Notes under the pieces: generated by a model
Databases searched by the model: none
Told to the model about the DNA's origin: nothing
What the model saw: only the letters and a program-made list of their open reading frames with translations
Source: an uncultured Cohaesibacter sp.
Lineage (GTDB): Bacteria > Pseudomonadota > Alphaproteobacteria > Rhizobiales > Cohaesibacteraceae
Reading direction: 5' to 3'
DNA length: 64,000 bases
Assembly (NCBI RefSeq): GCF_963667045.1
Contig: NZ_OY762934.1
Coordinates: forward strand, 1,791,501 to 1,855,500
Program-made: the position numbers and the translations under genes
Part shown: positions 47,421 through 56,603 of the stretch, piece by piece
Numbering within the stretch: position 1 is the first letter of the stretch
How the letters are laid out: every line of letters starts with the position of its first letter

Positions 47421-47489
47421 ACAAAATCTGCTTTGGCGGTTTACGCCAAAGCAACCTATTCATACTCGCCATGGACTAGGAGTTAAGCC

Positions 47490-48629
47490 ATGAAAATTAC
47501 AGAAATCGAACTCATTCCAGCCTCGCGTTATCTCTTCTTAAAAGTTCACACTGACGAAGGGATATATGGGTTTGGTGAGCTTGGTGTTTGGGGCTATCTA
47601 GACGCCTGCGCTGGTGCCGTTGAAAAGCTGAAGCACTACCTCATAGGCAAAGATCCCCGACATATCGAGCACCACTGGAACTACATGTATCGCAGCCTCT
47701 ATTTCCGTGGATCGGTCATAATGGCGGCCATTTCCGCGATCGATATTGCTCTTTGGGATATTCTGGGAAAATCGCTCAATGTTCCAGTTTATCAACTTCT
47801 TGGGGGCAAAACGCGCGATAAAGTTCGCACCTATGCGCCGATGTTTGAATGGCAGCCTGAGAAAATGGCCGAAGGATGCTTGAAGCTCAAAGAGCAAGGC
47901 TTTACCGCTGCAAGGCTGATGATTTGTGGTGGTCATGAAGATCAACTCGCCAAGAAAGATGATATTTTCAATCACAGAATCCAGGATTATGTGAACCGTG
48001 TCCGCGTTTGTCGCGAGGCGGTTGGCGACGATTTTGACCTTTGTCTTGAAGTTCACCGCTCCATGTCGCCTCCTGAAGCCATTGCGTTTGCTAAAGGGGT
48101 TGAGGAATTTAATCCGCTATTTCTAGAGGATCCTATAGCGCCTGACAGCATTGAAAGTCTGGTCGATGTTGCAAATCATACCAGTCTGCCAATCGCTTGC
48201 GGAGAACGTGCAATCAGCTTGCAAGAAATGGAAAGCCTAAGTAACACACGTGCTGTAAAATATTTGCGGCCAGATGTTTGTGTCGTTGGCGGCATAACGG
48301 CATGTAAAAAAATTGCAGCTGTTGCTGAAGCAAACTATGCGCAGATTGTTCCTCATAACCCGCTTGGACCGGTTTCAACGGCCGCATGCCTACAGCTCAA
48401 TGCCTGCATTCCAAACTTCCTAATTCAAGAGTTTCCATCTTTTTACACGCCAAGTGGAGATGGTGCGATGACGAAGGAAATTCTGCAGGTCGAAGACGGA
48501 TATATCATTATCCCCGATGCTCCGGGAATTGGCATAGACTTCATCGACGATCTACAAGAGAGGTTCCCCCCAAACCATCGCGACCTCACGGCACAGATCC
48601 GCTATGACGGTTCAGTGCAGGATCGATAA
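47490..48629 (+). CDS. Enolase-superfamily sugar-acid dehydratase (D-galactonate dehydratase-like)
   Basis: 379 residues. An N-terminal capping domain (to about 110) and a TIM barrel. Expected metal ligands fall at Glu187 (in LEVHR), Glu213 (LEDP) and Glu239 (GERA); His189 and His289 (VPHNP) fit the acid/base pair of D-galactonate/mannonate dehydratases. In E. coli DgoD the first ligand is Asp; here it is Glu. Lies behind the permease, so probably dehydrates an imported acid sugar. Substrate not deducible. Confidence 0.83.
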   Translation: MKITEIELIPASRYLFLKVHTDEGIYGFGELGVWGYLDACAGAVEKLKHYLIGKDPRHIEHHWNYMYRSLYFRGSVIMAAISAIDIALWDILGKSLNVPVYQLLGGKTRDKVRTYAPMFEWQPEKMAEGCLKLKEQGFTAARLMICGGHEDQLAKKDDIFNHRIQDYVNRVRVCREAVGDDFDLCLEVHRSMSPPEAIAFAKGVEEFNPLFLEDPIAPDSIESLVDVANHTSLPIACGERAISLQEMESLSNTRAVKYLRPDVCVVGGITACKKIAAVAEANYAQIVPHNPLGPVSTAACLQLNACIPNFLIQEFPSFYTPSGDGAMTKEILQVEDGYIIIPDAPGIGIDFIDDLQERFPPNHRDLTAQIRYDGSVQDR

Positions 48630-48875
48630 TGGATCAGCGGGCTTTAAAACAGGCTCCTTCAAAAGGGGCCTGTCGCAAAGCTTTGTTGCTAACCGAGATT
48701 TGAGTTTAACTGTCTGAAATCGTGAGATAGTGATTCTCAAATCAATGTGTGACCTTTGAACCTGCGTTCGCCGTTTTGGGATAGCGTTCATAGCAAGTCG
48801 CATTTTCAATATCCCTGCCATGAAGGGTAATCGCCGGCACCATCGCCGGAAAGCCGGCGATCAGGCTCTATTAGG
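48630..48875. other. Intergenic stretch with hairpin
   Basis: No supported gene. GGGCCTGTCGCAAAG at 48667-48681 resembles the IS-end words at 44.26-44.3 kb. ATCGCCGG (48842-48849) pairs with CCGGCGAT (48854-48861). The stretch leads to the IS481 copy. Confidence 0.45.
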
Positions 48876-49821
48876 TGTTTGGTCCCGGGATTTGATGGAT
48901 CGGATTTATTTTGAATTTTTCCGGTTCCTCTGTCCACTTTTTGCAGATGAATTCGTATGGGGTCAGGCCCCTTAGCGTCTTCAATCGTCTAGCGAAGTTG
49001 TAGGCGTCGATGAAAACAGCCAGATGCTTCTGGAGTTGCTCGTGACCGCCGTAATGGAACCGTTTGACGGTGGCATCCTTAATCGTCCGGTTCATCCTCT
49101 CGACCTGACCGTTGGTCCATGGGTGCTTCACCTTTGTCAGGCGGTGTTCAATGCCGTTTCCAGTGCAGACCCGGTCAAAGATGTGCTTGACCTCATGGAG
49201 ATCGCGCGCCCGGTTAGTGAACTGGATGCCATTGTCGGTCAGAACGGTATGGATGGTATAGGGCACAGTTGCGACCAGATTACGCAGGAACTGTGCAGCA
49301 TTCATCTTTCCTGCCTTGGTATAGAGTTCGACGAAGGCATACTTGGATGTCCGGTCAATAGCCACAAAGAGATAGATCTTGCCTTCAGCTGTCTGCACCT
49401 CAGCAATATCGATATGGAAATAGCCGATCGGATAGCTCTTGAAACGCTTCTTTGGCTGCTTGTCGCCTTCGACATTTGGTAGCCGTGAAACTCCATGTCT
49501 TTGCAGGCATCTGTGTAGTGAGGAGCGCGTCAGATGTGGGATTGTCGGCTGGAGTGCATAAAGGCAGTCGTCGAGAGGCAGCAAGGTGTGCCTGCGGAAG
49601 GCGACAATGGTCGCTTCTTCTTGCCGCGACAGCACCGTCGAACGTGGTTCCTTCGGCCCGGTTCTCAAGTCCGTTTGTGAAGCACGCTTCTTCCACTTCA
49701 CGACCGTTTTCTGATTGATGCCATATCGCTTCGAAAGCGCTCTCAGGCTCTCTTGACTATTTTGTATTGCTCGACGGACTGTCTTTGTCGTCGTGGCGCT
49801 GCCGTGTAGAACTTGGCCCAT
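48871..49821 (-). CDS. IS481-family transposase, copy 2
   Basis: Identical protein to the copy at 1779-2729, with the same HTH and DDE residues. Here too the last codon and the stop (TAA) are supplied by the flanking host sequence CCTAA. Intact and presumably able to act on both copies. Starts at ATG 49821 after GGAGGGAAG. Confidence 0.93.
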   Translation of the reverse strand: MGQVLHGSATTTKTVRRAIQNSQESLRALSKRYGINQKTVVKWKKRASQTDLRTGPKEPRSTVLSRQEEATIVAFRRHTLLPLDDCLYALQPTIPHLTRSSLHRCLQRHGVSRLPNVEGDKQPKKRFKSYPIGYFHIDIAEVQTAEGKIYLFVAIDRTSKYAFVELYTKAGKMNAAQFLRNLVATVPYTIHTVLTDNGIQFTNRARDLHEVKHIFDRVCTGNGIEHRLTKVKHPWTNGQVERMNRTIKDATVKRFHYGGHEQLQKHLAVFIDAYNFARRLKTLRGLTPYEFICKKWTEEPEKFKINPIHQIPGPNT

Positions 49822-49877
49822 AGTGCTTCCCTCCATTCAAATGAGAAAGGTGCACCATCAAAGCCTGGGATCAAACA
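48876..49877 (-). mobile_element. IS481-family element, copy 2 (inverted)
   Basis: Same ends as copy 1, reversed: TGTTTGGTCCCGGG at the left and GGGATCAAACA at the right. Flanks are ATTAGG and CCTAAT, which are not a direct repeat, so the element has no target duplication. Together with the missing left end of the IS1182 beside it, this suggests an IS-mediated deletion or recombination. Confidence 0.92.
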
Positions 49878-49941
49878 CCTAATGTTGCGATGCGGCAAGA
49901 ATGCTGACTCAATCTTCCTATGGGATGGGGGATCGAAAGCG

Positions 49942-51330
49942 ATGATGGGGCACCGAGAGAAACAGCAAGCCGAGCTATTTTATGAGTTTTCACTTGAGGG
50001 GCACGTGCCTCAGGACCATCTTCTGCGGTCCATTGATCGCTTCGTTGATCTGACATCTGTCCGTGGCCATCTCCAACCATTCTATAGCCACACAGGCCGC
50101 CCCTAGGTCGACTCGGAACTGATGATCCGGATGCTGCTGGTCGGCTATATCAATGGGATCCGCTCCGAGCGGCGTCTTTGCGAAGAGGTTCATCTCAATT
50201 TGGCTTATCGGTGGTTTTGTCGACTGGATCTGACCGATCCCGTGCCAGACCATTCGACTTTCTCGAAGAACCGACATGGTCGTTTCCGTGAAAGCAATCT
50301 GCTACGGATGGTATTCGAGGCAGTGGTTGCCCGTTGCATTGAAGAGGGTGTCGTTGGTGGTGAGCACTTTGCGAGCGATGCCAGTCTCATCGAGGCCGAT
50401 GCCAACAAACAGAATTCTACTGCCAAGGAAGATTGGGATCCTGACAAGATCAATCCAGAGATCGCCTCCCGCGCGGTCAAGGACTATCTCTTTGCTCTGG
50501 ATGACGAAGCTTTCGGCGCGGCGACAGATGTCGTCCCCAAATTCACTTCACACTCTGATCCTTCAAGCCAATGGACGGCCGCCCGTCATGGACCAGCTTT
50601 CTTTGCCTATTCAAACAATTATCTCATCGACACGGATCATGCGATCATCGTTGATGTTCAAGCCAGCCGCTCAGTGCGAACTGGCGAGATCTATGCCACG
50701 CGGACCATGATTGAACGCGCACATGAGAGGTTTGGTCTTTGGCCGGAGCGATTGATAGCGGATACTGCCTATGGGTCGGCAGAGATACTGGCATGGCTGG
50801 TCTATGATTGGGGCATTGAGCCGCATATTCCGGTGATCGACAAATCGAAACGCGATGCCGGGACATTCTCGCGGGAAGACTTTGTTTATGAGCGTGAGAC
50901 GGATGCCTATATCTGTCCGGCAGGCAAGCAACTGCTCAGAAATCGCAGAAAGTTCCAGACCATTCGTGCGGATCAAAGTGACCTTGATTTTGTCAAATAT
51001 GGAGCAGCAAAAGCAGACTGCGAAGCCTGTGGCCTCAGGCAACAATGCTGTCCAAAGGCAGCTCCGCGCAGGCTTCTGCGTTCAAAATATGAAGGAGCGC
51101 GCCAGATGGCCCGCGACATAGCCAAAACCGAAGATTATGCCATCTCATGCAAGCTGCGAAAGAAGGTCGAGATGCTGTTCGCCCATCTCAAACGCATCTT
51201 GGGCCTCAGGCGGCTCAGGTTAAGAGGCCCCAATGGAGCCAATGACGAATTCCTCCTCGCAGCAACCGCCCAGAACCTCAGAAAACTTGCAAAGCTCTTC
51301 CCAGGCGGACCAAAGCCGCAAACAGCGTGA
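49942..51330 (+). pseudogene. IS1182-family transposase, interrupted by an in-frame TAG
   Basis: MMGHREKQQAELFYEFSLEGHVPQDHLLRSIDRFVDLTSVRGHLQPFYSHTGRP stops at TAG 50104-50106; the frame then goes on without shift as VDSELMIRMLLVGYINGIRSERRLCEEVHLNLAYRWFCRLDLTDPVPDHSTFSKNRHGRF to 51330. Catalytic Asp candidates are in HFASDASLIEADAN and LIADTAYGSAE, the Glu in SCKLRKKVEMLFAHLKRILGLRRLRLRG. One nonsense change inactivates it. The right end of the IS is near 51400 (GAGTTTTTCAAC); the left end is missing, replaced by IS481. Confidence 0.9.
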
Positions 51331-51537
51331 GGCAATCTCATTCGTCTATTCTTGGAATACCTGAAACCCGACTAGAAAAGGTGAGTTTTTCAACGGTATT
51401 CGCCCATTCACGACGTTGGAAATGGCGAGCCCTTTTGCATATGCGGGATAGGGCTCCCGGAAATCGCGGCCCAATTCTGTGATTCAGAGGATAAGTGACT
51501 TAGCAGCTAAGTCACCATACAGTCGAAGCTACATCGC

Positions 51538-52230
51538 TTATATAAATTTCCCCTTTTGCAGGGTGGCCGTGACTCTTTCGATATGAGCCTTCATGACAGT
51601 TCTTGCCTTGCGTTTGTCCTTTTCCTGTAGCGCTGCGAGAATCGCATCATGGTCTGCGATCCATCCAAGCCGCAAGGATGGATTGCGGATGTGCTTTTGC
51701 AGCGCCTGCCACATGGGATCTTCCATCTCCTTCCAGATGCTCACCAATACATCATAAAGCATGGAATTGCGGGCGGCATGGGCAATCAGACGGTGGAATT
51801 CCCGGTCTCCCTGTTCTGATTCTGTGCCCGTGGATTGCTCGTCGCGCATCATCTGCAAGCTGTTGGCGATGGCGTCGATTTCCTCGGGGGTTGCGCGGGC
51901 TGCCGCGAGGGCGCAGATTTCCGGCTCGATATAGAGGCGCGCCTCCAGTATTTCGCTCGGACTGCGCTCATCGGTGACGATTGGGTCACTCGGCGGCAGA
52001 ACGAATGCGCCGGAGCCGACGCGGATGGAAACCCGTCCGGAGATTTCCATCGCAAGCAGAGCCTCGCGCACACAGGTGCGCGACACCCCATATTCCACTG
52101 CCAGAGTTCGTTCATTCGGAAGGCGGCTGTCGATGGGGAATTCTCCGGCAACAATCCGCGCTTCCAGGTCGTCGGCCACTTGCCGGTAGACACGAACAGG
52201 AGCAGCAATTCGGCGTTTATTCATTGTCAT
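51538..52230 (-). CDS. GntR-family regulator (FadR/FCD subfamily)
   Basis: 230 residues from MTMNKRRIAAPVRVYRQVADDLEARIVAGEF; an extra 25 residues upstream in frame lie inside the enolase gene and are not used. wHTH with RLPNERTLAVEYGVSRTCVREALLAMEISGRVSIRVGSGAFV, then FCD domain (EARLYIEPEICALAAARAT, DREFHRLIAHAARNSML). The start overlaps the end of the preceding gene by 14 bp, so the two are co-translated. A palindrome ahead of the operon is its likely operator. Confidence 0.88.
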   Translation of the reverse strand: MTMNKRRIAAPVRVYRQVADDLEARIVAGEFPIDSRLPNERTLAVEYGVSRTCVREALLAMEISGRVSIRVGSGAFVLPPSDPIVTDERSPSEILEARLYIEPEICALAAARATPEEIDAIANSLQMMRDEQSTGTESEQGDREFHRLIAHAARNSMLYDVLVSIWKEMEDPMWQALQKHIRNPSLRLGWIADHDAILAALQEKDKRKARTVMKAHIERVTATLQKGKFI

Positions 52231-53380
52231 AAAACTTCTTGGGGTCTGCCAGAGGTATTTCCGCGTTTGGGTCGGAACGATAGGATGCAAGGGTTGCCAT
52301 GTCAAATTCTACGCCCAGTCCGGGAAGGTCCGGCAAGGTGACGGTGCCATTCTCGATCTTCATGGTTTCAAAGGCGATGCCCTGATCCACGAAACTGCCC
52401 CCGTCGATATTCTCCACAGCGTAGCAGCCCGGGATGGCCGGTGCAACGATGACCGAAGCTTCGAGCGCCCCGTGCGGTGCGATGAACAGGTTGGCACAGT
52501 TGCCCAGATGGGCCAGTTTCAGCCACTCACTGATACCGCCGACCTTGAGCACATTGGGCTGGAGATAATGCACGGCGGCGGTGGAGACATAGTTCCAGAA
52601 TTCGAAGCGAGTCGAGACCTCCTCACCCAGTGCAATCGGCACAGGCGAATTGGCGGCAAGGCGGGCGTGGCTTGAGGCATCGTCAGACGCCATCGGCTCT
52701 TCCATCCAGACCGGATTGAAGCGGGCATAGGCGTTGATGCGCTGCAGGGCCTCGCCGGGCTTGAACCGCTGGTTGGCATCGAGCATCAGTGGGCGGTTGC
52801 CAATCACAGCGCGCACAGCCGCGATGCGGGAAAGATCTTCCTCAAGGCTTTCCCTGCCGACCTTGATCTTGAACCGTTTGTTGCCCAAGTCCAGAAATTC
52901 CTTGGTCTGTTCAACTAGCGCCTTCTCACTCAAATGAAGGTTGACGGCGCTGGCATAGATTTCGATATGGCTTGCCTCGCCGCCGATCAGGTTGCGGGAG
53001 GGCAGACCGGCCAGCTTGCCACGCAAATCCCACAGCGCCAGATCGAACCCGGCAACAGCGAGCGCCGCAATGCCGCTCGGGCCGGGCTGATGGCTGCGGC
53101 GCCAGAGTGCCGCCCACAAAGCCTCATGCTCGTAAATGCTCCGCCCGATCAGCATGGGGGCGAGGTAGGACCGTGCCAGCGCTGTGACGGCCAGACCGGC
53201 ATTGCCCATTGTGGATGTCCAGCCGATTCCTTTCACCCCGCCCTCAAGCTCGATTTCAATGAGAATATGTTCATGGTGCGTGATGGCGTGAGCTGCAGAA
53301 ACCCAAGGTTTCTTGAGGGGAACCCGAAATGTGGACACGTCGATATTGGCGATCCGGGTCTGTCTGGATATCTGGGTCAA
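52217..53380 (-). CDS. Mandelate racemase/muconate lactonizing enzyme family protein
   Basis: 387-residue enolase-superfamily enzyme of the MR/MLE type. Lys171 and Lys173 form KxK (RFKIKVG); metal ligands are probably Asp201 (LDAN), Glu227 (MEEP) and Glu253 (GEE); His303 (APHG) is the second catalytic base candidate. The KxK plus His layout is that of racemases, cycloisomerases and some sugar-acid dehydratases. Together with GntR and the TRAP genes it likely feeds an acid substrate into metabolism. Reads opposite to dctP. Confidence 0.84.
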   Translation of the reverse strand: MTQISRQTRIANIDVSTFRVPLKKPWVSAAHAITHHEHILIEIELEGGVKGIGWTSTMGNAGLAVTALARSYLAPMLIGRSIYEHEALWAALWRRSHQPGPSGIAALAVAGFDLALWDLRGKLAGLPSRNLIGGEASHIEIYASAVNLHLSEKALVEQTKEFLDLGNKRFKIKVGRESLEEDLSRIAAVRAVIGNRPLMLDANQRFKPGEALQRINAYARFNPVWMEEPMASDDASSHARLAANSPVPIALGEEVSTRFEFWNYVSTAAVHYLQPNVLKVGGISEWLKLAHLGNCANLFIAPHGALEASVIVAPAIPGCYAVENIDGGSFVDQGIAFETMKIENGTVTLPDLPGLGVEFDMATLASYRSDPNAEIPLADPKKFYDNE

Positions 53381-53399
53381 TGAAGCCTCCCACTGAAAA

Positions 53400-53426
53400 A
53401 AATTGGTCTACCGGTCCAACCAATTT
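53400..53426. promoter_or_regulatory. Palindromic operator between the enolase and dctP genes
   Basis: TTGGT…ACCGGT…ACCAA arranged as an imperfect palindrome (AAATTGGT on the left, AACCAATTT on the right) in the 127-bp divergent region. It contains GGTCCAACC, close to the FadR-family TNGTNNNACNA pattern, so it fits the GntR protein encoded nearby. Confidence 0.7.
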
Positions 53427-53507
53427 GTTGACATCTGCGTCTTTCTTTGTCAAGTCTACAGTCGTACTGTTCCAACGGAGCGGTGGTTATCTAGGAGGAG
53501 AATAGAG

Positions 53508-54522
53508 ATGACGAATAGCACAAGAATGGCTCTGACGCGGCGCCAGCTTCTCAAGACAAGCCTTACGGGAGCGGCTCTGTTGGGGGCTCCGGCGATCGCT
53601 TCGGCCAAGGGGAAGGTGACCCTGAGAGCCGCTCATATCGAATCGACCGAAAGCGCCACGCACAAGGGGCTATCTGGAGTTTGCCAAGCTGGTGAAGGAG
53701 GCCACCGGTGGGGCTGTGGAGGTGAAGGTTTTCCCGGCAGGGCAGCTGGGCAATCTGCGTGACCTGTTCGAAGGACTCAAGCTGGGCTCAGTCGACATTA
53801 CCTCATGCGGACCGGATTATAGCGCCAATCTGGCTCCCATCATGGTAACCGCCGCCCTTTACTATTCCTATCGCGACGATGCCCATGTCGACAAGCTGCT
53901 GGAAGGCGAGTTCTCCGCCCGTCTGTCCGAAGCGATGTTCAAGCAGGCTGGCATGCGCATTCTTGGCTGGGGAGAGCTGGGCTGGCGCTCGGTTTTCAAC
54001 ACGGTCCGGCCGATCACTACCGCCGATGACTTCAAGGGGCTGAAATTGCGGGTTCCCGAAGCCAAGCTCCATCTCGTTCCGATGAAAGCGCTCGGCGCCT
54101 CTCCGACCCCAATCCCCTATTCCGAGGTCTACACCGCAATGCAGACCGGTGTCGTTGATGGGGCCGAGGCAACGCCAGCGGTGGTCATTCAGCAGAAATT
54201 CAACGAGGTTGCCAAATATTACTCTCTTACTCGCCATCTGTTCAATCCGATCCATCTGGTGATCGGCGGATTGGCCTATGACAAGCTTTCCAAGGAACAG
54301 CAGAGTGCTGTCGAACTGGCGGCGCGTGACGCATTTCGCAACCAGCGCAAGACCGCACGGGACGACAACGCCGCCGCGTTGGAACAGCTCAAGGCATCCG
54401 GTCTGGCAGTCAATGAGGTGAATACGGACCCGTTGCGCGAGATCGTGCAACCGGTCTGGCAGGACCTGACCAAGGACCTCGGTCCGGAAGGTCAGGAGCT
54501 GATCAAACTGCTGCTGGCTTAA
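53508..54522 (+). pseudogene. TRAP transporter solute-binding protein (DctP-like), frameshifted
   Basis: A Tat-like signal (RRQLLKTSLTGAALLGAPAIASA) and KGKVTLRAAHIESTESATHKG are followed by a shift near 53667, where GGGG stands for the expected GGG; the next frame reads KEATGGAVEVKVFPAGQLGNLRDLFEGLKLGSVDI … YSEVYTAMQTGVVDGAEATPAVV to 54522. One G too many explains it. The rest is a complete DctP family protein. Either a recent loss of function or a sequencing error in the G run. Ribosome site GGAGGAG precedes ATG 53508. Confidence 0.87.
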
Positions 54523-54581
54523 GTTTGTCAGGCAGGCCAGCAAGCCAAGTGTTCGCTGGCCTGTCATTAGGAGAATCCACC

Positions 54582-55073
54582 ATGCGCTTTCTTGACCGGT
54601 TCGTTTGCTGGGTCATAACCGCCCTTTTCACTTTCTTTGTGTCGATCACCTTCCTGCAGGTGCTCTTGCGCTATCTTTTCTCGAACTCCCTTGGATGGAT
54701 CGACGAAATCTCCCGCTACAGTTTCATCTGGATGGTCTTTCTGGCTGCTGCCGTGTGCTCGCGCCGCGGAACGCACATGGCCATTACCCTGCTGGAAGAA
54801 ATGCTGGATGCTCGGGGGCAGCGGGTGCTGCTGATCCTTGCCGATCTGGGCATGATCATCTTTGCTGCCGTGATCGGAATTGGCGGCTGGCAACTGATGC
54901 AGCTGAACTGGACCTCGACATCGCCTGCCACCGGGCTGCCCATCGCCTGGGTGCAGCTGGCGCTGCCACTGTTCGGCACCTTCACGGTGATTTTCTCCAT
55001 CGAACATCTCATCGCCGAGCTTCGCGCAAAACCGATCGCGCTTGAAGACGCAGCTGTTGACGAAGGAGCCTGA
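54582..55073 (+). CDS. TRAP transporter small permease (DctQ-like)
   Basis: 163 residues with four membrane helices; FVCWVITALFTFFVSITFLQVLLRYLF then DEISRYSFIWMVFLAAAV are typical. ATG 54582 follows TAGGAG; the frame opens at 54525 within the gap after dctP. Ends one base before dctM (TGA-C-ATG). Confidence 0.9.
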   Translation: MRFLDRFVCWVITALFTFFVSITFLQVLLRYLFSNSLGWIDEISRYSFIWMVFLAAAVCSRRGTHMAITLLEEMLDARGQRVLLILADLGMIIFAAVIGIGGWQLMQLNWTSTSPATGLPIAWVQLALPLFGTFTVIFSIEHLIAELRAKPIALEDAAVDEGA

Positions 55074-55074
55074 C

Positions 55075-56346
55075 ATGCTTCCCTATCTGCTCATATCCTT
55101 TGTTGTCCTGCTGATCCTGCGCATCCCGGTGTCAGCTGCCATGGGGCTTTCCGGGGCGTTTGCCCTGCTGACATCAGACATGAACATCCCCTTTGCCGTC
55201 GTCCCTCAGCGGGTGTTCGTTCTGCTCGACAGCACCTCGCTCTTGGCCATTCCCTTCTTCATTCTTGCCGGTGCCATCATGGAGCAGGGTGGAATGGCCA
55301 AGCGGATGATCAGTTTTGCTGAGGCCATGGTGGGGCACTGGAGAGGTGGGCTTGCTCAGGTTTCTGTGCTGGCGAGCACCATCTTCTCGGCACTCACCGG
55401 CTCCAGCGCCGCCAGCGCCACCGCGACGGGATCGGTTCTCATTCCCGCGATGAAGCGCACCGGTTATCCGGCAGGCTATGCCGCAGCCTTGCAGGCTTCG
55501 AGCGCCGCCATCGGGCCGATCATTCCCCCGTCCATCATCATGGTGGTCTATGGATCGCTGGCCGGGGTGTCGGTCGGCTCGCTATTCCTGTCGGGCGTTG
55601 TGCCGGGGCTGTTCATCGCCATCGGTCTGTTCATCGTCAACGCCATCATGGCCCGCCGTAATGGCTGGGGTGGCGGGGCGAAAACGCCCGCAAGGGAACG
55701 GATGATTGCAGCAAAGCACGCTGCGGCAGCGTTGCTGGCACCGATCATCATCGTGGGGGGTATTCTGGGCGGGATCTTCACTCCCACGGAAGCGGGAGCT
55801 GTGGCGGTGGTCTATGCCTGCATCGTCAGCCTTGGCCTATACCGCGAGATCGGCTTCCGGCAATTGTCGAAGGTCATTCTCGATGCTGCTCTCACAACGG
55901 GCATTCTCGGCCTGATCATCGCTTCGGCAGGCATTTTTGGCTGGGTTCTGGCGCTGGAACAGGTGCCGCAGATGGTTGTCGACTGGGTGCAAAGCGTAAC
56001 AACGAGCCCGAGCATCGCCGTGCTTCTCGTCGTCCTGTTCATCCTCGCGGTTGGCTGTGTGGTTGATGTAACCGCCGCTGTGATCATTCTGGTTCCGGTG
56101 TTTGCTCCACTGGGCGCCAGCTATGGCTTCGATCCGGTCCACTTCGGCGTGATCATGTGCCTGTCGCTGGTCTATGGCAACGTGACCCCACCCGTCGGAT
56201 TGCTGCTGTTCATTACCGCGTCCATTGCCAAATGTCCGGTCAGCGAGGTGATGCGACATCAGTTCCCCTTCTATCTGGTGCTGACGCTGGCGCTCATCGC
56301 CACGGTCGCATTCCCCTCACTGGTGATGATCCTCACTTTCCTATGA
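55075..56346 (+). CDS. TRAP transporter large permease (DctM-like)
   Basis: 423 residues, 11-12 helices, with LTGSSAASATATGSVLIPAMKRTGYPAGYAAALQASSAAIGPIIPPSIIMVVYG, the conserved TRAP motif, and NVTPPVGLLLFITASIAK near the end. Forms the Na+-driven channel with DctQ; cargo depends on DctP. Likely an acidic sugar or aromatic acid given the neighbouring MR/MLE enzyme. Confidence 0.93.
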   Translation: MLPYLLISFVVLLILRIPVSAAMGLSGAFALLTSDMNIPFAVVPQRVFVLLDSTSLLAIPFFILAGAIMEQGGMAKRMISFAEAMVGHWRGGLAQVSVLASTIFSALTGSSAASATATGSVLIPAMKRTGYPAGYAAALQASSAAIGPIIPPSIIMVVYGSLAGVSVGSLFLSGVVPGLFIAIGLFIVNAIMARRNGWGGGAKTPARERMIAAKHAAAALLAPIIIVGGILGGIFTPTEAGAVAVVYACIVSLGLYREIGFRQLSKVILDAALTTGILGLIIASAGIFGWVLALEQVPQMVVDWVQSVTTSPSIAVLLVVLFILAVGCVVDVTAAVIILVPVFAPLGASYGFDPVHFGVIMCLSLVYGNVTPPVGLLLFITASIAKCPVSEVMRHQFPFYLVLTLALIATVAFPSLVMILTFL

Positions 56347-56603
56347 AAAGCGGCTGGCAAACTACTGGAAGTCACAGACAAGGATCTGTTTGCCAGCCAC
56401 AATCTTGAAAGAGCTTGGAACGGATTGTTGCTATCCAAAGATCGGCACATAATCAGTTGACTAGGCGATCGCGGCCCCAATATGCCGGAGATATCTTCGA
56501 TGCTCTTGGAATCGTTGCGTTGCTACGAATGTCTGAAAAGCCCGCTCTGCCGACATTTGTTCCCTGCGCAGCGAATTCACGCGACCGGCCTCCCTCCCCC
56601 TCC
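56347..56603. other. Intergenic region
   Basis: No supported gene. Marks the boundary between the TRAP operon and the phage remnant. Confidence 0.35.

Noticed and set aside
1723-49877. Possible composite transposon bounded by the two IS481 copies
   Set aside because: Copy 1 has its own 6-bp target duplication and copy 2 has none, and the 46 kb between them contains essential genes (hisD, infA). A single mobile unit is not supported.
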